Shown here one piece after another: positions 10,852 through 21,950 of a DNA stretch of 64,000 nucleotides (its first letter is position 1; each line of letters begins with the position of its first letter). The position numbers and the translations under genes were made by a program. The notes beneath the pieces are model-generated. The model had not been told where the DNA came from. It worked only from the letters and a program-made list of their open reading frames with translations, and made no database searches. The stretch is from Gnetum montanum (lineage: Eukaryota; Streptophyta; Gnetopsida; Gnetales; Gnetaceae). Where the stretch lies: assembly GCA_015680685.1 (NCBI GenBank), contig MNCI01025042.1, positions 1,046,711 through 1,110,710 of the forward strand, given 5' to 3'.

Positions 10852-12593
10852 ATGGAATCTTCTCAAGTCAACCCAGTAACACTCCCAATTGCTTCAAACC
10901 CTATGACTGCTACGGAATCTATAACCGTTATTGAACATATAATCCTCAAGGCCCTACACGCCAATCCCTCAGGCTACAAGGCAAAGGCCCCATTCACGCA
11001 ACTCTTACACCAGAACAATATAACTTCATTTGTGTAAAAATCCAAGCCAGCTTGCCCATTGATCGTATGGAGAGGGAAGCTAAGCGAGAATATGAATTCA
11101 TCCACAAAGGAGGACGTGAGTTTATCCCTTCAGCTTTTGATATAATCCCACTATCTGAAAACCATCATAAACTCATATCCCAACTTCTCATGGTTAAAAA
11201 TCAAGCCTTACAACTACCTCCCATAGAGCCTCAAGATGAAGAAGATGATTTTGCAGCCCAATCTGAACATGGAGAATCTTACCATACTGTTAGCCCCCAT
11301 GCCCACACAAACCTATTATCCCATCCTTTCCTAGAAGAAAATATGTTTCCTTCTTCATCCACAAACATTCAAGCACATGTTCCCCATTCCATCCCTATCT
11401 TCTCCGTGCTCAATAACATTCACTCTGATGCATCCACTTCCATAAATCCTCCACCAGCACAGTCTCAACAATTCCCCCAAACCAACGTAGGGTCAATCTC
11501 CCAACCTCAAGTAGTTGGAATACCATCAATCATCCCAGCTTCCACATCCACCCATTACATACCCCAGATGCAAATTCATAGGACATCATTAATTACTCCT
11601 ACCCAACATATTCAAGGTATTACCTCACAACCTATGGTCGGGCAGTGGGTTCCACCCGTAGTCTCAGTCCCGAATACCCCCCCACCACAACAAATGTTAG
11701 CCCAACAACATGCTTTTCCACAAACAATGCAACAATTAAACCATTATCATCCACAATCAACTCAACCCATTGGTTTGCCTACCACCCAAGAATGGGCAGA
11801 CACACAAAAAATGATGCACTCATTGGCAGAAGAATTAAAACGTCTTAAAACTTTCAACAATGAGGAAGTCAAGGTACTAGATTTCTATCAAGATGACCCA
11901 ATTGACCCCTCAGTTCCATCCTTGACCTTGCCAAAAGGAGTCTCATTACCTCAACTGACCAGGTACAATGGAGAAGGAGACCCAAATGCCCACCTAGCGA
12001 CATTTAAAACCGAAAGCCTTTTACTTCAAGCATGGCCCCATGTAACCTTGAGAGTGATTGCAATGTCCTTAACCGGAAAAGCCTTAGACTGGTACCGATC
12101 TCTACCCCGTAGCTCCATATCTTCTTTAGAGAATTTGTTGCATCAATTTGTCACCCGTTTCAAATACAATCTGAAACCTGAAGCCACATTAGATAGCTTG
12201 ATTCAAATTAAACAAGCGCCTTTAGAGCCAGCACAAAAATTTATCCAAAGGTGGAGTGCAGCCTTAAACGAACTTCATGAACCTATCCCCGAAACATATT
12301 TACTCACTATCCTTAAATCAGCTGTGAATGACTTTATTAAATCAAAACTTTATTACCTGAAAGCCCGCACATTGAGCCAAGCATTTGTACAAATCAAAGA
12401 CATAGAAGAAGCGGCACAAATAAGTAATGACCCAGCCTACTCAGCCTTTAGAAGCCAACACATAAGGAAAGATAAATCCAAAACAATGGTAGCAACAGTG
12501 GCTAAGGGAAAACAACCCACTATCCTAAACAACTATGAAAGAACAACACCCACTCACACACTGAAAGCTCCTCAAATAGAAATAACAACATAG
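10852..12593 (+). CDS. gag of element E (with frameshifts)
   Basis: Structural capsid polyprotein. A Met at 10852 opens a frame, but the family motif QSLRLQGKGP (about 10962-10991) lies in a different frame that then runs to 12593, so a one-base shift has occurred near 10935-10955. Landmarks: TPEQYNFICVKIQ, EEDDFAAQSEH (about 11238-11270), a Pro/Gln/Ser-rich stretch, LTLPKGVSLPQLTRY (about 11930), MSLTGKALDWYRSLP, the QRWSAALNELHEPIPETYLL core (about 12250), then LSQAFVQIKDIEEAAQ. The frame stops at 12593, and the rest of gag continues in another frame from 12583 (GHAHTFERKDPTQY), as a single frame does in D. This is the best-preserved gag in the window. Confidence 0.88.
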
Positions 12594-14503
12594 GTCATGC
12601 ACATACCTTCGAAAGAAAAGACCCTACTCAGTACACACCATTGCCCATGAAGCCTTCACAAATGCTTGACCAACTTCTAAAGGCTGGGTTAATTCAACAT
12701 AAACGAATGTCTCCTGCGGCCTCACAAAGACATGATCGCTTTTGCAAGTTGGCCAAAAATCCAGCCTTAGCAACACCCAACGAACCCCCTATCCCAAAAG
12801 GCTTTAGGTTGGATAGGTTTTGTGAGTATCATCAACGGTGTGGTCATGAGACTGATTACTACTATGCATTGAAGCAAGACATACAACGCATGATAAATGG
12901 AGGTGAAGTAGTATTCGACGAGACAAACCCAGTAAGGCCCCAAAATCAATCCATGGGGGTCTATAAAAATCCTCTCAATACCAAAATCAACGATGCCCCA
13001 TATGTGATTAATACTATCCATATTGAAAACAGACAAGACATTGTGCAAAAACCTTTTGTGATCCTTGTGCCTCCCAATAAGGCAAGGATTCCCCTAGCCT
13101 CCACAAACAAGAGGCCTCCCTTTGTTATCAAGGTACCACCCCAGGCACCCACAACACCCTTTGTGGTCAAGGCTCCACAGACATCGTCCGCTAAGACGTT
13201 AAACTGGCATGACGCAGCAACAAAAACCACTAAGCAACCTTTCATCATAAGAGTGCCACAACGAGATGACCCCTCACCTACCCAAAGCCCAATAGTGGAC
13301 AACATCTCGATCCCTCCTCCTCCAAGGGTTGACCCCACTAGCAACCCGGCTAGGCCCACCAAATGGGAACGTAAGCACCTCACAACTCCCATGACCGAAG
13401 CAAAGGCCACAACTAGCAAACAACAACTAAACACTGGGGCCCCTACCCCCAAGCAAACCAAGCCTAAGTCCCCCTCCCGAGAGGTCTATCTCTCAAGCTT
13501 CACGGAGGAAGTTAAAACCAACACAATAGCTAATGACAAGGACTTCGTAGCTGCACTAACCCAAGTAAAACAAGCACTAAAACAAAAGAACACAACAATG
13601 AGTTTGTACGACCTGGTCATGACTTCAGCCACTCACCGCAAAGCCTTGGCTCAAACATTAGCATCCATTCCTATTACAGAGGACATCCCCGCAAACGAAG
13701 AATCCATCTGTGCAACGATTTCGCAACACACACCACAAGGATTGGGTTCAAATACCTTAGCCTTTCATGATGATGCAGTTAAAGTTAACCCCGAACGAGG
13801 GGAAGTCACAACAGCTCCACTATCCATTAGCATTCGTGTTGGGCAGTGCACCATCCGCAGAGTGCATGTTGACGATGGTGCAGCAACAAACGTAATCCTG
13901 TACTCCGTCATCGACAAGCTAGGCCTGGCAGATGAAATCAGGCCAAACAAAACCACATGTCTAAAATCCTTCAATGGATCACATGTCAGGGTTAAGGGTA
14001 CAATCAACTTAGCCTTTGTAGCTGGAGATCAATTCCCTACATCAGCTAAATTCATAGTGGTTGATGAAATGCCAGAGTTTAATCTGATCCTAGGATGTCC
14101 TTGGCTAGCTCAACTTAAAGCCGTATCTTCTCCAATCCATCAGGAGATACATCTACCTTACGAGGGTGGCGAGATCATCATACATGGGGATACAACATCA
14201 TCAATCATTTCCTCATGCCTTGAGGTGGATCAAGGTTCAGAAATTGAGTTCATTAAGCCTAAACAAGAAACCATGGACATACATCAAAATGAGAACCCAA
14301 CATTGATTCACAACCCAACTAGCACTAAAGAAACCCAAGAAGACACAGACATAGGAGCCATTCCTACTGATATCTCTTGGTCAGAACTACCCTTTGACAT
14401 CATCGATGAAGGGGAAGGTGAATATAAGATCGTACCCATACACCTAGCACCACACGTTAAGTTACAAAAGATCAAAAGACAACTCAACAACTGGAACAAA
14501 TGA
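12583..14503 (+). CDS. gag C-terminus, linker and aspartic protease of element E
   Basis: An open frame of about 620 residues from the Met at 12641, joined to gag by a frameshift at about 12583. It contains the zinc-finger-like CEYHQRCGHETDYY motif (about 12820-12865), in which the final Cys of the family is Tyr; a Pro/Thr-rich linker with PFVI.VP repeats (13050-13270); LYDLVMTSATHRKALA; the protease active site VHVDDGAATN (about 13863-13892); FNLILGCPWLAQL, where the family Arg is Cys; and the EGEGEYKIVP end. Protease would process gag. The protease is uninterrupted, but changes at two conserved positions make activity uncertain. Confidence 0.88.
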
Positions 14504-15010
14504 GACGAATAGTCCGAAATGACGTTAAACTACCAACTGTCCGAAATGACGTTAAACTACGAACTATCCGAAATGACGTTAAACTACAACAAGTCCGCAA
14601 TGACATTAAACTAGCCACGGTCAGAAATGGCCGGTTCCACTTAAAACTTCTTGAAAACGTTACCACCTTTGGCCCACCATGGCATAAAATTGGTAATCCT
14701 TTCTTTAACAACAGACGCAACAATCCATCAAGACTTTAAATTGATGTACCAAGCCCGAAATGGCTTTAAACTAGAGCCAAATTACATATTTGCAAACTCT
14801 CATCATTTTACACCAAATTTCCACTTACAAGTTACAAGTTACAATTTAGATTCATGCACGGTTGTTGCCCTCTTTTTTTTTAAGCTTACATTTAGTTACA
14901 TACATATACCCTAGAAAACAAAGAAAAATAATAAAAAACATAAAACTACAAAAATACATGGCCCGAAAAGGCCTTAAACTAGCTTACGGCCCGGAACGGC
15001 CTAAAACTAT
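14504..15010 (+). repeat. Repeat array 1 of element E (TTAAACTA core)
   Basis: Four near-identical 27-31 bp units GTCCGAAATGACGTTAAACT at 14511-14630, then looser copies CCGAAATGGCTTTAAACTAG near 14755 and GGCCTTAAACTAGC near 14970. It directly follows the protease stop. Arrays at the same place exist in B (41281-41515) and D (5910-6080). The stretch is otherwise non-coding, with a T run at about 14871. Confidence 0.8.
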
Positions 15011-15165
15011 CATTCTTTGCATTGCTTTTATTTCATTCATATATTCTAACTCTATGTACGGAAGGTCTTGCTTGATGTTGTTTTCTTCCTAGTTGATTTT
15101 TGTAGGATCTCGCAAGGACACAGCATGACCATGCATGCAGCATCATACTTTACACAAGCAAGGTA
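15011..15165 (+). other. Pol deletion junction of element E
   Basis: TTTTTGTAG ends at 15115 and resembles the splice acceptor before reverse transcriptase in B (minus strand, 35711). About 17 bases later, CATGCATGCAGCATC...AAGCAAGGTAAGCATC (from about 15130) matches the sequence after the integrase stop of G (28685-28730). So everything from RT to integrase has been removed between these two points, in an ancestor or in this copy. Confidence 0.65.
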
Positions 15166-15560
15166 AGCATCAATCCCCTATGACTATAAATTGGCACAGA
15201 ACAGTCCTGGATCATGACTTAAAACTGATACCACAGAGCAGTCCTGGATCATGACTTAAAACTGATACGACAGAATAGTCCTGGATCATGACTTAAAACT
15301 GATACCACAGAACAGTCCTGGATCATGACTTAAAACTGATACCACAGAGTTCTGTCCAGTATGACACTAAACTGCTACATTCGTCTGCCATGACATGAAA
15401 CTAGCATCCAGAGTCCACTAAAACTATAAACTAGTTTGCCTCTTCATAGTCCGCTATGACTATAAACTAGCAATGCACCATCCGCTACGACGCTAAACTG
15501 GCACCGTCCAAGGGGTTATAACGTAAAACTAACCCATGACAGTCAGCTAAGACTATAAAC
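15166..15560 (+). repeat. Repeat array 2 of element E
   Basis: Contains four copies of a 38-bp unit starting CAGTCCTGGATCATGACTTA (15201-15352), then shorter degenerate units with GACTATAAACTAG, GACGCTAAACTGG and similar cores to 15560. The same kind of array follows integrase in G (47768-48000), B (31980-32230) and J (62500-62650). Confidence 0.85.
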
Positions 15561-16697
15561 TAGTGACATCATTGATGACCAGGCAAAAATTGGAAAAGAC
15601 ACCTTGTTGCAGTTGGCTGTTCCTATTCCACAAAGACTTGTTGCATGATTCATCCCCTGGGGCCTAATGAAACTGATGTTGTTCATGATTCTGTTTGCTT
15701 TGAAAGTTGCACATGGTGACTCCATCCCCTTGTTTAAAGTGTTTAGCTGACCATTTCATCTGTGTTTTTCTTGTCTTCTTGGAGTTGTGTTTGCAGGATG
15801 ACACTTCTGAGGCATTCGTGCATAGATGCATTTCATCGTGACAACAAGGTATCACATTTTTCCTGACGCACACGACTGGGTTAATCAATCTGTTCATAAG
15901 TACATTCCTGATTCCTGATGCATCTCCCATTTCCCAATCATGCTCCCCTTAGCCTATTCAATTACACCCCCCCTTGATACATTCCACACATCCCAAAACT
16001 CTTGGTACACTATTGCACACTGTAGCTCTCTAAGCAGTTGCGATGCAAAACATAATACACAGTACATGATGCAAAATGGAAGTGCTCAAACACGAGCACA
16101 GCACAAAAAGCAAGCTCTTGCAAAAAGACAAAAAAAAAAGAAAAAACAAAAAAAAAAGGTCAAAGAGCAAAATGAACAGAAAAGGTCTTCAAGACCCCGT
16201 TGACATCATAAAAAAAAGACTATTGGCCATTCTCATAGAAGCCCCAGGCGAGAAGGCAATTGTCTTGAAAAAAATAGTTACACTTGTGTCTCAAAGAGAC
16301 CATGTTGCACATCACTACGTGGCTTTGGCTATTTACAACGGGCCCCGAAAATACTCTATAAGAGTCCCGTTTCTCCAAAGGATGCACCTCCTATCTTTTG
16401 GTTTCGAGTCTGCTGGAAAAAACGGCTGTTGACAAGGACCAAATGACATAACTTATGCACAACAGAGCATTCCTCTCCCACAAATCCCAGCAGCAATCAT
16501 AGCCCTTAACCTCCTAGCTTCCCCGGTTACGATCGATTCCCTTACATCTTGAACCACATTCCCTCAGTTCCATGTACTTTTGAAAACAGTGCGATAACAT
16601 CCAGCCAAGGGTTAATGGTTAATGTTTGATGCTTTGTTTGTTCATGGTGTTTGCGCTTCTTTGTCGACGCCTCTCAGGTGAATTCCTCCAGACGTCA
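15561..16697 (+). other. 3' non-coding region of element E
   Basis: No recognisable gene. It holds TGTTTGCAGGATGACAC (about 15788) followed by a CATTTCATCGTGACAACAAGGTATCAC block; counterparts occur in G (about 48172) and J (about 62757), so it is a conserved piece of the 3' region. A frame at 16076-16432 has a Lys-rich start caused by an A-rich run (16127-16160) and no family match; I regard it as doubtful. Confidence 0.6.
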
Positions 16698-16712
16698 ACA
16701 AAGAGGGGCCAA
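16658..16712 (+). promoter_or_regulatory. Polypurine tract of element E within a hairpin
   Basis: ACAAAGAGGGGCCAA (16698-16712) touches the 3' LTR and would prime plus-strand DNA synthesis. CGTCAACAAAGA (16693-16704) pairs with TCTTTGTCGACG (16658-16669) with 11 of 12 matches, leaving a 23-base loop. The same arrangement is present in B and, weaker, in G. Confidence 0.75.
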
Positions 16713-18120
16713 TGAAACGCCACAAGAATTTCAGCAACACTTCTAGACAACTTCAGAGCCTCTGAAACGGCTTCAAGCAGCCCACCATGGAGCAAGCAAG
16801 GTCCCCTTGGGGCCCACAGATCACGACGTCAAGTGTCGGTGTTAAGAATCATTAGTTTCAAGGTCAAAAAGTGCAATTTTGGCTAAGTACATTGTGTAGA
16901 CGTTGCACAGCGTAAGGATCAGCGTCACCAATTTTTAGAGCCCCAAAACTAAGCCAACATGACTTGATTTTAAGGGTGTAAGTTGTCCTCAAGGTCCACT
17001 ATTGATAACTATGGGTCCTAGCCTTCAGAAATTCCAGATTTCACCCCAAAATTGCAAATTTTGGAGGTCACACTACAAGTCACGCTGGATGCTAGACAAG
17101 CAAGGCGGTGTTAATCCTTCTTGATTTTCTTTTTCAAGAAATCTATAAAATGGTAAAGGGATATGAAAGCCCATGCAAAATCAGGCCAAATATTCAAGAA
17201 AAAAAAGAAGAAATATAATTTTTCCAAGTGGGCCAGAGTTGGAGCTAATCTTTTTAAATTTTTTAAATCTTTTTTTTATCGCTTGAGGGCTTGTATTTCT
17301 TAATTTATTTGTATTTTTATGGGCTGGAATGACCCATAAGTTGTAAAATACATTGAATCTAGTCAAGGAAGGAAAATTTCCAACACACATACAACTCATG
17401 TACAACTTTCAAGCATGGATACATTGAACCTAGTCAAAGAAAACCCTAGCCAAAACCCTAGCCCAAACCTATAAATACCCTACCAATTCACACAAATTGG
17501 AAGGAGGAGAGACAAGAACAAAGACAAAGAAGCAAAAGACAAAGAGGCAAAGAGAAGCAAAGGCAAAAGCGACGAGAGAGAAGAAGATTGAAAGAGGCAA
17601 AGATTGGAGAAATTGGTGATGCACATCCGATTTTTGGCTTCCGATTTCTTCTCACATTAATCACATTTCATCGTTACATCAGTGTGTCACATCATTCTGG
17701 GGCTAGGCATTTGACTTGTCGTCCACACTTGTGCAACTACGCTTTGACCGGTGCATATTCTTGTTTAAAAACAATACAATACAGTTTCATTTTTGCCTCT
17801 CATTTACATTATTTACTGCAGTTTATCTTCTGTTTACAATATAACTTTGTTTACGCTTTATTCATAATTCAGTACACTTTATTTACATTTCGTATCGTTG
17901 TTCATATTCCGTTTACACCGTTTACGATAACCCAAGCGCTAGCCATAGCTTAGGCTTAGGGAAGTCCTTGGTTGATTTGCGTGCGAACCATCCAAGGCAC
18001 TCTGCCTTCGTTCCTTTTCTAGATTGCCCTCAAGTGAAGGCAGGGTTGGCTGTGGCTGCCCAACGATCTCTCAGTGTCTGTTTCCCTTCCAGCCTTACAC
18101 CGACGATTTAGGTCAGTACA
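16713..18120 (+). repeat. 3' LTR of element E (1408 bp)
   Basis: TGAAACGCCACAAGAATTTC to GGTCAGTACA. Differs from the 5' LTR by about 30 substitutions and small insertions such as AAAGAA before AACCCTAG. TATA box at 17470-17477. Confidence 0.93.
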
Positions 18121-18125
18121 GGTGG
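18121..18125. other. Target-site duplication, right copy (element E)
   Basis: GGTGG, identical to 9348-9352. Confidence 0.9.
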
Positions 18126-19010
18126 TACTAGGGGTGGCGCATTGTAGGTAAGGGATTGTTGTTGTTGTTGTGGTTGTACTTGAGGGATGTTAGTGGGTAA
18201 AATTGTATTAGGTGGTATGTTATAGTGAGGGGGTTGATGCAGTTGAGCACCAATCGCAGCCCATTGCCTGGTCACACTTTGTGTAGGAACACCCTAAACT
18301 TGTTGAGTTACAGTTGTAAAGGATGCTCCTTAGGTTTACATCCGTGGTATATAGTGAAAAGATGTAGAAGTCGGTATCACATGAAGCATCCCGATCACTT
18401 GGGATGGGAAGGTTACTCCTACATTATTTTGAGGAGGTTGTATTTGTAAGAGCGGGGGTACTATGGTAGCAAGAGGAATAGCGAGGGGAAGCGTATTGAA
18501 ATGCGCATCGGTCACAGGAGGAGTGGGGACAAGAGTGGATGTCTCTTGTTGAGGCACATGTGCTTGAGTGATTTTAAATGGCTGGAGGGACGTAGCTTCC
18601 CCTGTCAATGGGTAAAATAACGAGTTTGCATAGGTTTGTGGGATGAGGGTATGGTACAAATCTTCATGCTCGAACTGAGCTGCAAAGTCGTCCTCCTCTT
18701 CCAATTGAGGATTTGCCACAGACTGGTCTAGAGACTGACTCCTTAGTAGGAGGAGTTGTGAGATGAGCTCAAAGTAGTGCTTTGGGAGAGGGATGATATC
18801 ATACAGGGAAGGGATGAAACAGTTTGTATTGTCTCTTAACCTCCATTTCGGTTTGATCCATGGCTAGGCCGACTTGTATTTTTACGCATATGAAATTGTA
18901 TTACTCCTGGGTTATAATGTTAAATGATGGGTTCCTCCCTTGTAATCTGAGAGACCGGCGAGGCCCTACCATGGGTTGTATTACAGGTTGTTGAATGGCC
19001 ATGGAGCCTA
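18126..19010 (-). pseudogene. gag N-terminal part of element D
   Basis: Continues the gag of D on the right of E. Start near 19003 with GPRRSLRLQGRNPS and ITQE, then YNFICVKIQ after an in-frame stop, then EEEDDFAAQFEHEDLYHT (about 18690) and a Pro/Thr-rich stretch ending FHYIPRM (18336). A poly-Gln-type GTTGTTGTTGTTGTGG stretch lies next to the junction with E. Stops and at least one frame change make it non-functional. Confidence 0.82.
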
Positions 19011-19079
19011 CGATATTTGTGATGGGCTTGGTTCAAGCGTTGGGGTTCGCAGTGTTCATGATCAAACGGTTGTGATTAT

Positions 19080-19860
19080 AACTCGGTGGAAGGGGTATGA
19101 AATTGGTATACTTATTAGAGCATACACCTAAGTTCGCAGCGTACAACGTATAGACTAGATCTCAGCGTATAGGCTTCAGGGACCAGCGTACAGAGACAGC
19201 ATACAGCGTACAGGTAGGCTGAGTAGCGTGTAGATAGGATCTACAGCGTACAGCGTAGACTAAGCAGTGCATAGACAGAGTCTACAGCGTACAGCGTATA
19301 GGGCTGAGCAATGTGTAGACAGAGTCTACAGCATACAGCGTAGACTAAGATGTGTGTAGACAGGGTCTACAGCGTACAGCGTACAGCGTAGACTGAGCAA
19401 CGCCTAGACAGATTCTACAGGGTACAGCGTACAGGGCTGAGCGGCGTGTAGACAGAGTCTACAGCGTACAACGTAGACTAAGCAGCGTGTAGACAGGGTC
19501 TGCAGTGTATAGCGTATAGCTAGGCTGAGAAGCATGTAGACAGAGTCTACAGTGTACAGCGTACAGGGCTAAGCAGCATGTAGATAGAGTCTACAGCATA
19601 CAGCGTAGACTGAGCAGCGTGTAGACAAGGTCTATAGCGTATAGCCTATTGGTAGGCTGAGTAGCATGTAGACAGAGTCTACAATGTACAGCATATAAGT
19701 AGGTGGAGTGGCATGTAGACAGAGTCTATAGCATACAGCATAGACTGAGCAGCGTGTAGACAGGGTCTACAGCGTATAGCGTATAGGGCTGAGCAGTGTG
19801 TAGACAAAGTCTACAATGTACAGGGTAGACTGAGTAGTGTGTAGACACTAGGAATTCTAT
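19080..19860 (-). repeat. Leader minisatellite of element D with hairpin units
   Basis: About a dozen diverged units of roughly 55-65 bp. Each holds GTAGACAGAGTCTAC, an inverted repeat with six-base arms, next to AGCGTACAGCGTA motifs. It sits between the PBS and gag in the place of the simpler AGCGTA repeats of C, so it is part of the transcribed leader. Confidence 0.82.
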
Positions 19861-19967
19861 AGAACGGGGTACAGATCTGGAAATTTCAGAGCCACGTTTG
19901 GTGTCGGTGCGATGTGAATCTGGGAAGACCAAGGTATGAGATCAAAGTAATTTTAAATAGTTTCAGA

Positions 19968-19984
19968 CCCTCCTTCTAGCGCCA
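19968..19984 (-). promoter_or_regulatory. Primer binding site of element D
   Basis: TGGCGCTAGAAGGAGGG on the minus strand, five bases from the LTR end at 19990, identical to the core in C. Confidence 0.8.
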
Positions 19985-19989
19985 TTTTC

Positions 19990-21500
19990 TGTACTGTCCG
20001 AAATCGTCGATTTCTGCTTGGAATAAAACAGAAACCAAGAGATCCCCAGACAAGCACAGAAGACCCTACCTGCACTTGAGGGCAAGCTGGAATGGACGAA
20101 AGTAGAGTACCTTGGGTGGTCCGCACGCGGATTAGACAAGGATTTCCCCAACGTATGCCAATATGCAATACGCTGGGTTATGCGTAAAGAGCGTAATAAA
20201 CGTGAACCGGAATATAAACATGCAAGGAAACAAACACAGAAGTAAACGAGAATAGGTGAAAACTGTAACAGATCTTGACCAGAAATGAAACAACTCTATT
20301 GCAAAAATAATGTAGATTATAGTGCACTAGTCTAAAGGCAGTTGTGGATCTGACACAAGGCAAACGAAGAGCCCCGGTGGATGCAGAGGGATGATGGTGT
20401 GCTGGTTTGAACTACAGGCACAGCATGAAGGCTTTATGCTCAACGTGCAGGGTTGAAGTCCAGCGTATAGGATGCAGGGTTCTGGATTTTCTTAGAGTGG
20501 GTTGCCCAAATTTTTGCCAAGATGCCTCCAATTTTTTCCAACCCTGATCTGGTCAAAAATCGTGGTTTTTATACAAGTTTAGACGTTAGACTTGGATCTG
20601 CGAGGGGATGATCAGTTGTGGAGTGCTAGACTCTTGAGTCAGGTGACATGTGGTGTGTTGACCAAGTGCGAAAGAATGAAATTTTACAAGTGTACAGCGT
20701 GTTGCACGCCAGCGTATACTGCTGTACACCAGCATATACATGCTGGGTGTGTGAACTCGGCGTACAGACTTGACTAAAACAAAAGAAGTCATTCAGCCCT
20801 CGAATTTGAATTCGGATGTCACGAGAATGCTGCCTGTGGATGTTCAGCTCGGTTGGTCTTGATCTGACACAGTTCTGGAGAGCTTTGATTGGCATACATT
20901 GTGCTACACACTAGGCGTACGCGTTGTACATACTGGGCATATACGCTGGGCGTACACGCTGTTCGTGCAAGATGTACATGCTCAGTGTATGAACTCCAAA
21001 GTGTATGATGTCGAGACCAAAATTCGACTTTCTGAAGCCCATGATGACACCTGATAATTGCTCCGTTCCTATGAGTTTATGCTTTGTACAAATCCTTACA
21101 CTAAAGTGCCATTTCTATGCCATCTTTGGGATTGCATGCTGGGCGTACAAGTCAGTCATACGTGCTGAGCGTACATGTGAGGCGTGCACGTTGGTCATGT
21201 ATGCTGGGCGTATATGCTAGGCGTATATGCTGGTCATGTATGCTAAGCGTATACGCTGGGCGTATACGCTGCATACTACATACTTAGTGAGAACCAAGTA
21301 TCTTGAGCTCTGAAGTTGCCATGTTTGATGCCAAATGTCGCCATGGTCGTCTGTGGGTCCCAGGGAACCATTTCTTGTTGAGTTCGACTCTACTTAATGC
21401 TGTCTGTGGGGCCCTTAAGCTTCAGTCATGCTGGGGAGCGTCATGACTCAGCTCGACTCTTGTTGGAGAAGTACTAAGCTCAGAATTTTGTGGTGTTTTA
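19990..21500 (-). repeat. 5' LTR of element D (about 1.5 kb)
   Basis: Begins TGTACTGTCCGAAATCG on the plus strand and ends GAATTTTGTGGTGTTTTA, where the expected terminal CA has decayed to TA. Shares order and termini with the LTR of C. Contains AGCGTATACGCT palindromes, densest at 20690-20960 and 21120-21275, and a minus-strand TATAAAAA at 20566-20573. Outer edge exact to a few bases only. Confidence 0.78.
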
Positions 21501-21590
21501 CCACCAAATGCCCAATGGAGAGCGTAGTCAATCCTATTGAGCTAAAAAAGATGATTTCTTACTACCCTACAAATGTGCAAGCTAATTCCA
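21501..21590. other. Unassigned spacer between D and F
   Basis: 90 bases that match neither the D LTR nor the corresponding part of the F 3' LTR. No gene. It may be filler DNA at the breakpoint that removed most of the F 5' LTR. Confidence 0.4.
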
Positions 21591-21830
21591 CAACTCACAG
21601 TACTTGGCAAAGTTGGCTGAATCTCTTTAAAGTAAATCATTTGTGGTTTACACACAACGCAATCGTTACATTTCTCACAACTACACGCCTCAACAACACA
21701 CACACATACTCACATTAACTACTGAGTTTATTTGGAGGTATCTGGGCCTTGGTATTGCCAGAGACCAGCAGGCACCTAAATCCTGTTCGAGGACACTCGT
21801 TGGCAGTCGCGTCCCAAACGGTCGCCAACA
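21591..21830 (+). repeat. 5' LTR remnant of element F
   Basis: Matches 27694-27933 end to end and finishes GGTCGCCAACA. Upstream of 21591 homology stops, so more than 90% of this LTR is missing. Confidence 0.88.
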
Positions 21831-21837
21831 GTTCTTT

Positions 21838-21854
21838 TGGCGCTATGAGGAGGG
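21838..21854 (+). promoter_or_regulatory. Primer binding site of element F
   Basis: TGGCGCTATGAGGAGGG, seven bases after the LTR. It differs by only two bases from the site in C and D although gag and protease are of another lineage. Confidence 0.7.
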
Positions 21855-21950
21855 CTGAAAATTCAGCCTCTAGGTTCATCAGCCTTATAATTTTAGCACA
21901 TCAACAATTCTTAGTTATTATAAAGGCTTAAGAAATACTATTTTCAGTTC

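Larger units (their letters stand above)
9353..18120 (+). mobile_element. Element E: complete, young, pol-less Ogre/Tat-like element (8768 bp)
   Basis: Two LTRs (9353-10752 and 16713-18120), PBS, gag, protease, two repeat arrays, a 3' non-coding region and a polypurine tract, flanked by GGTGG. By eye about 30 substitutions separate the LTRs (about 2%), making it the youngest insertion here. It has no reverse transcriptase, RNase H or integrase, so it depends on another element for copying. It sits in the gag of D in opposite orientation. Confidence 0.93.
4407..21500 (-). mobile_element. Element D: Ogre/Tat-like element interrupted by E and truncated by C
   Basis: Order on the minus strand: LTR (21500-19990), PBS, leader minisatellite, gag N-terminus (to 18121), a gap filled by E, gag C-terminus (9352-6847), protease (6846-6094), short repeats, then a spliced gene on the plus strand (4407-5507). 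Continuity across E is shown by collinearity with the gag of C on both sides of the junction. Reverse transcriptase and integrase are not in the window; they may lie left of C or be absent. Confidence 0.8.

Noticed and set aside
13000-13461. 166-residue minus-strand frame opposite the protease ORF of E
   Set aside because: It is the shadow of a Pro/Thr-rich coding stretch and has no family motif.
16076-16432. 118-residue frame in the 3' region of E as a small accessory gene
   Set aside because: Its Lys-rich start comes from an A-rich run, and no counterpart is seen in the 3' regions of B, G or J.
19115-19860. CRISPR-like array
   Set aside because: Units are diverged, have no unique spacers of constant length and lie in the leader of a retroelement.
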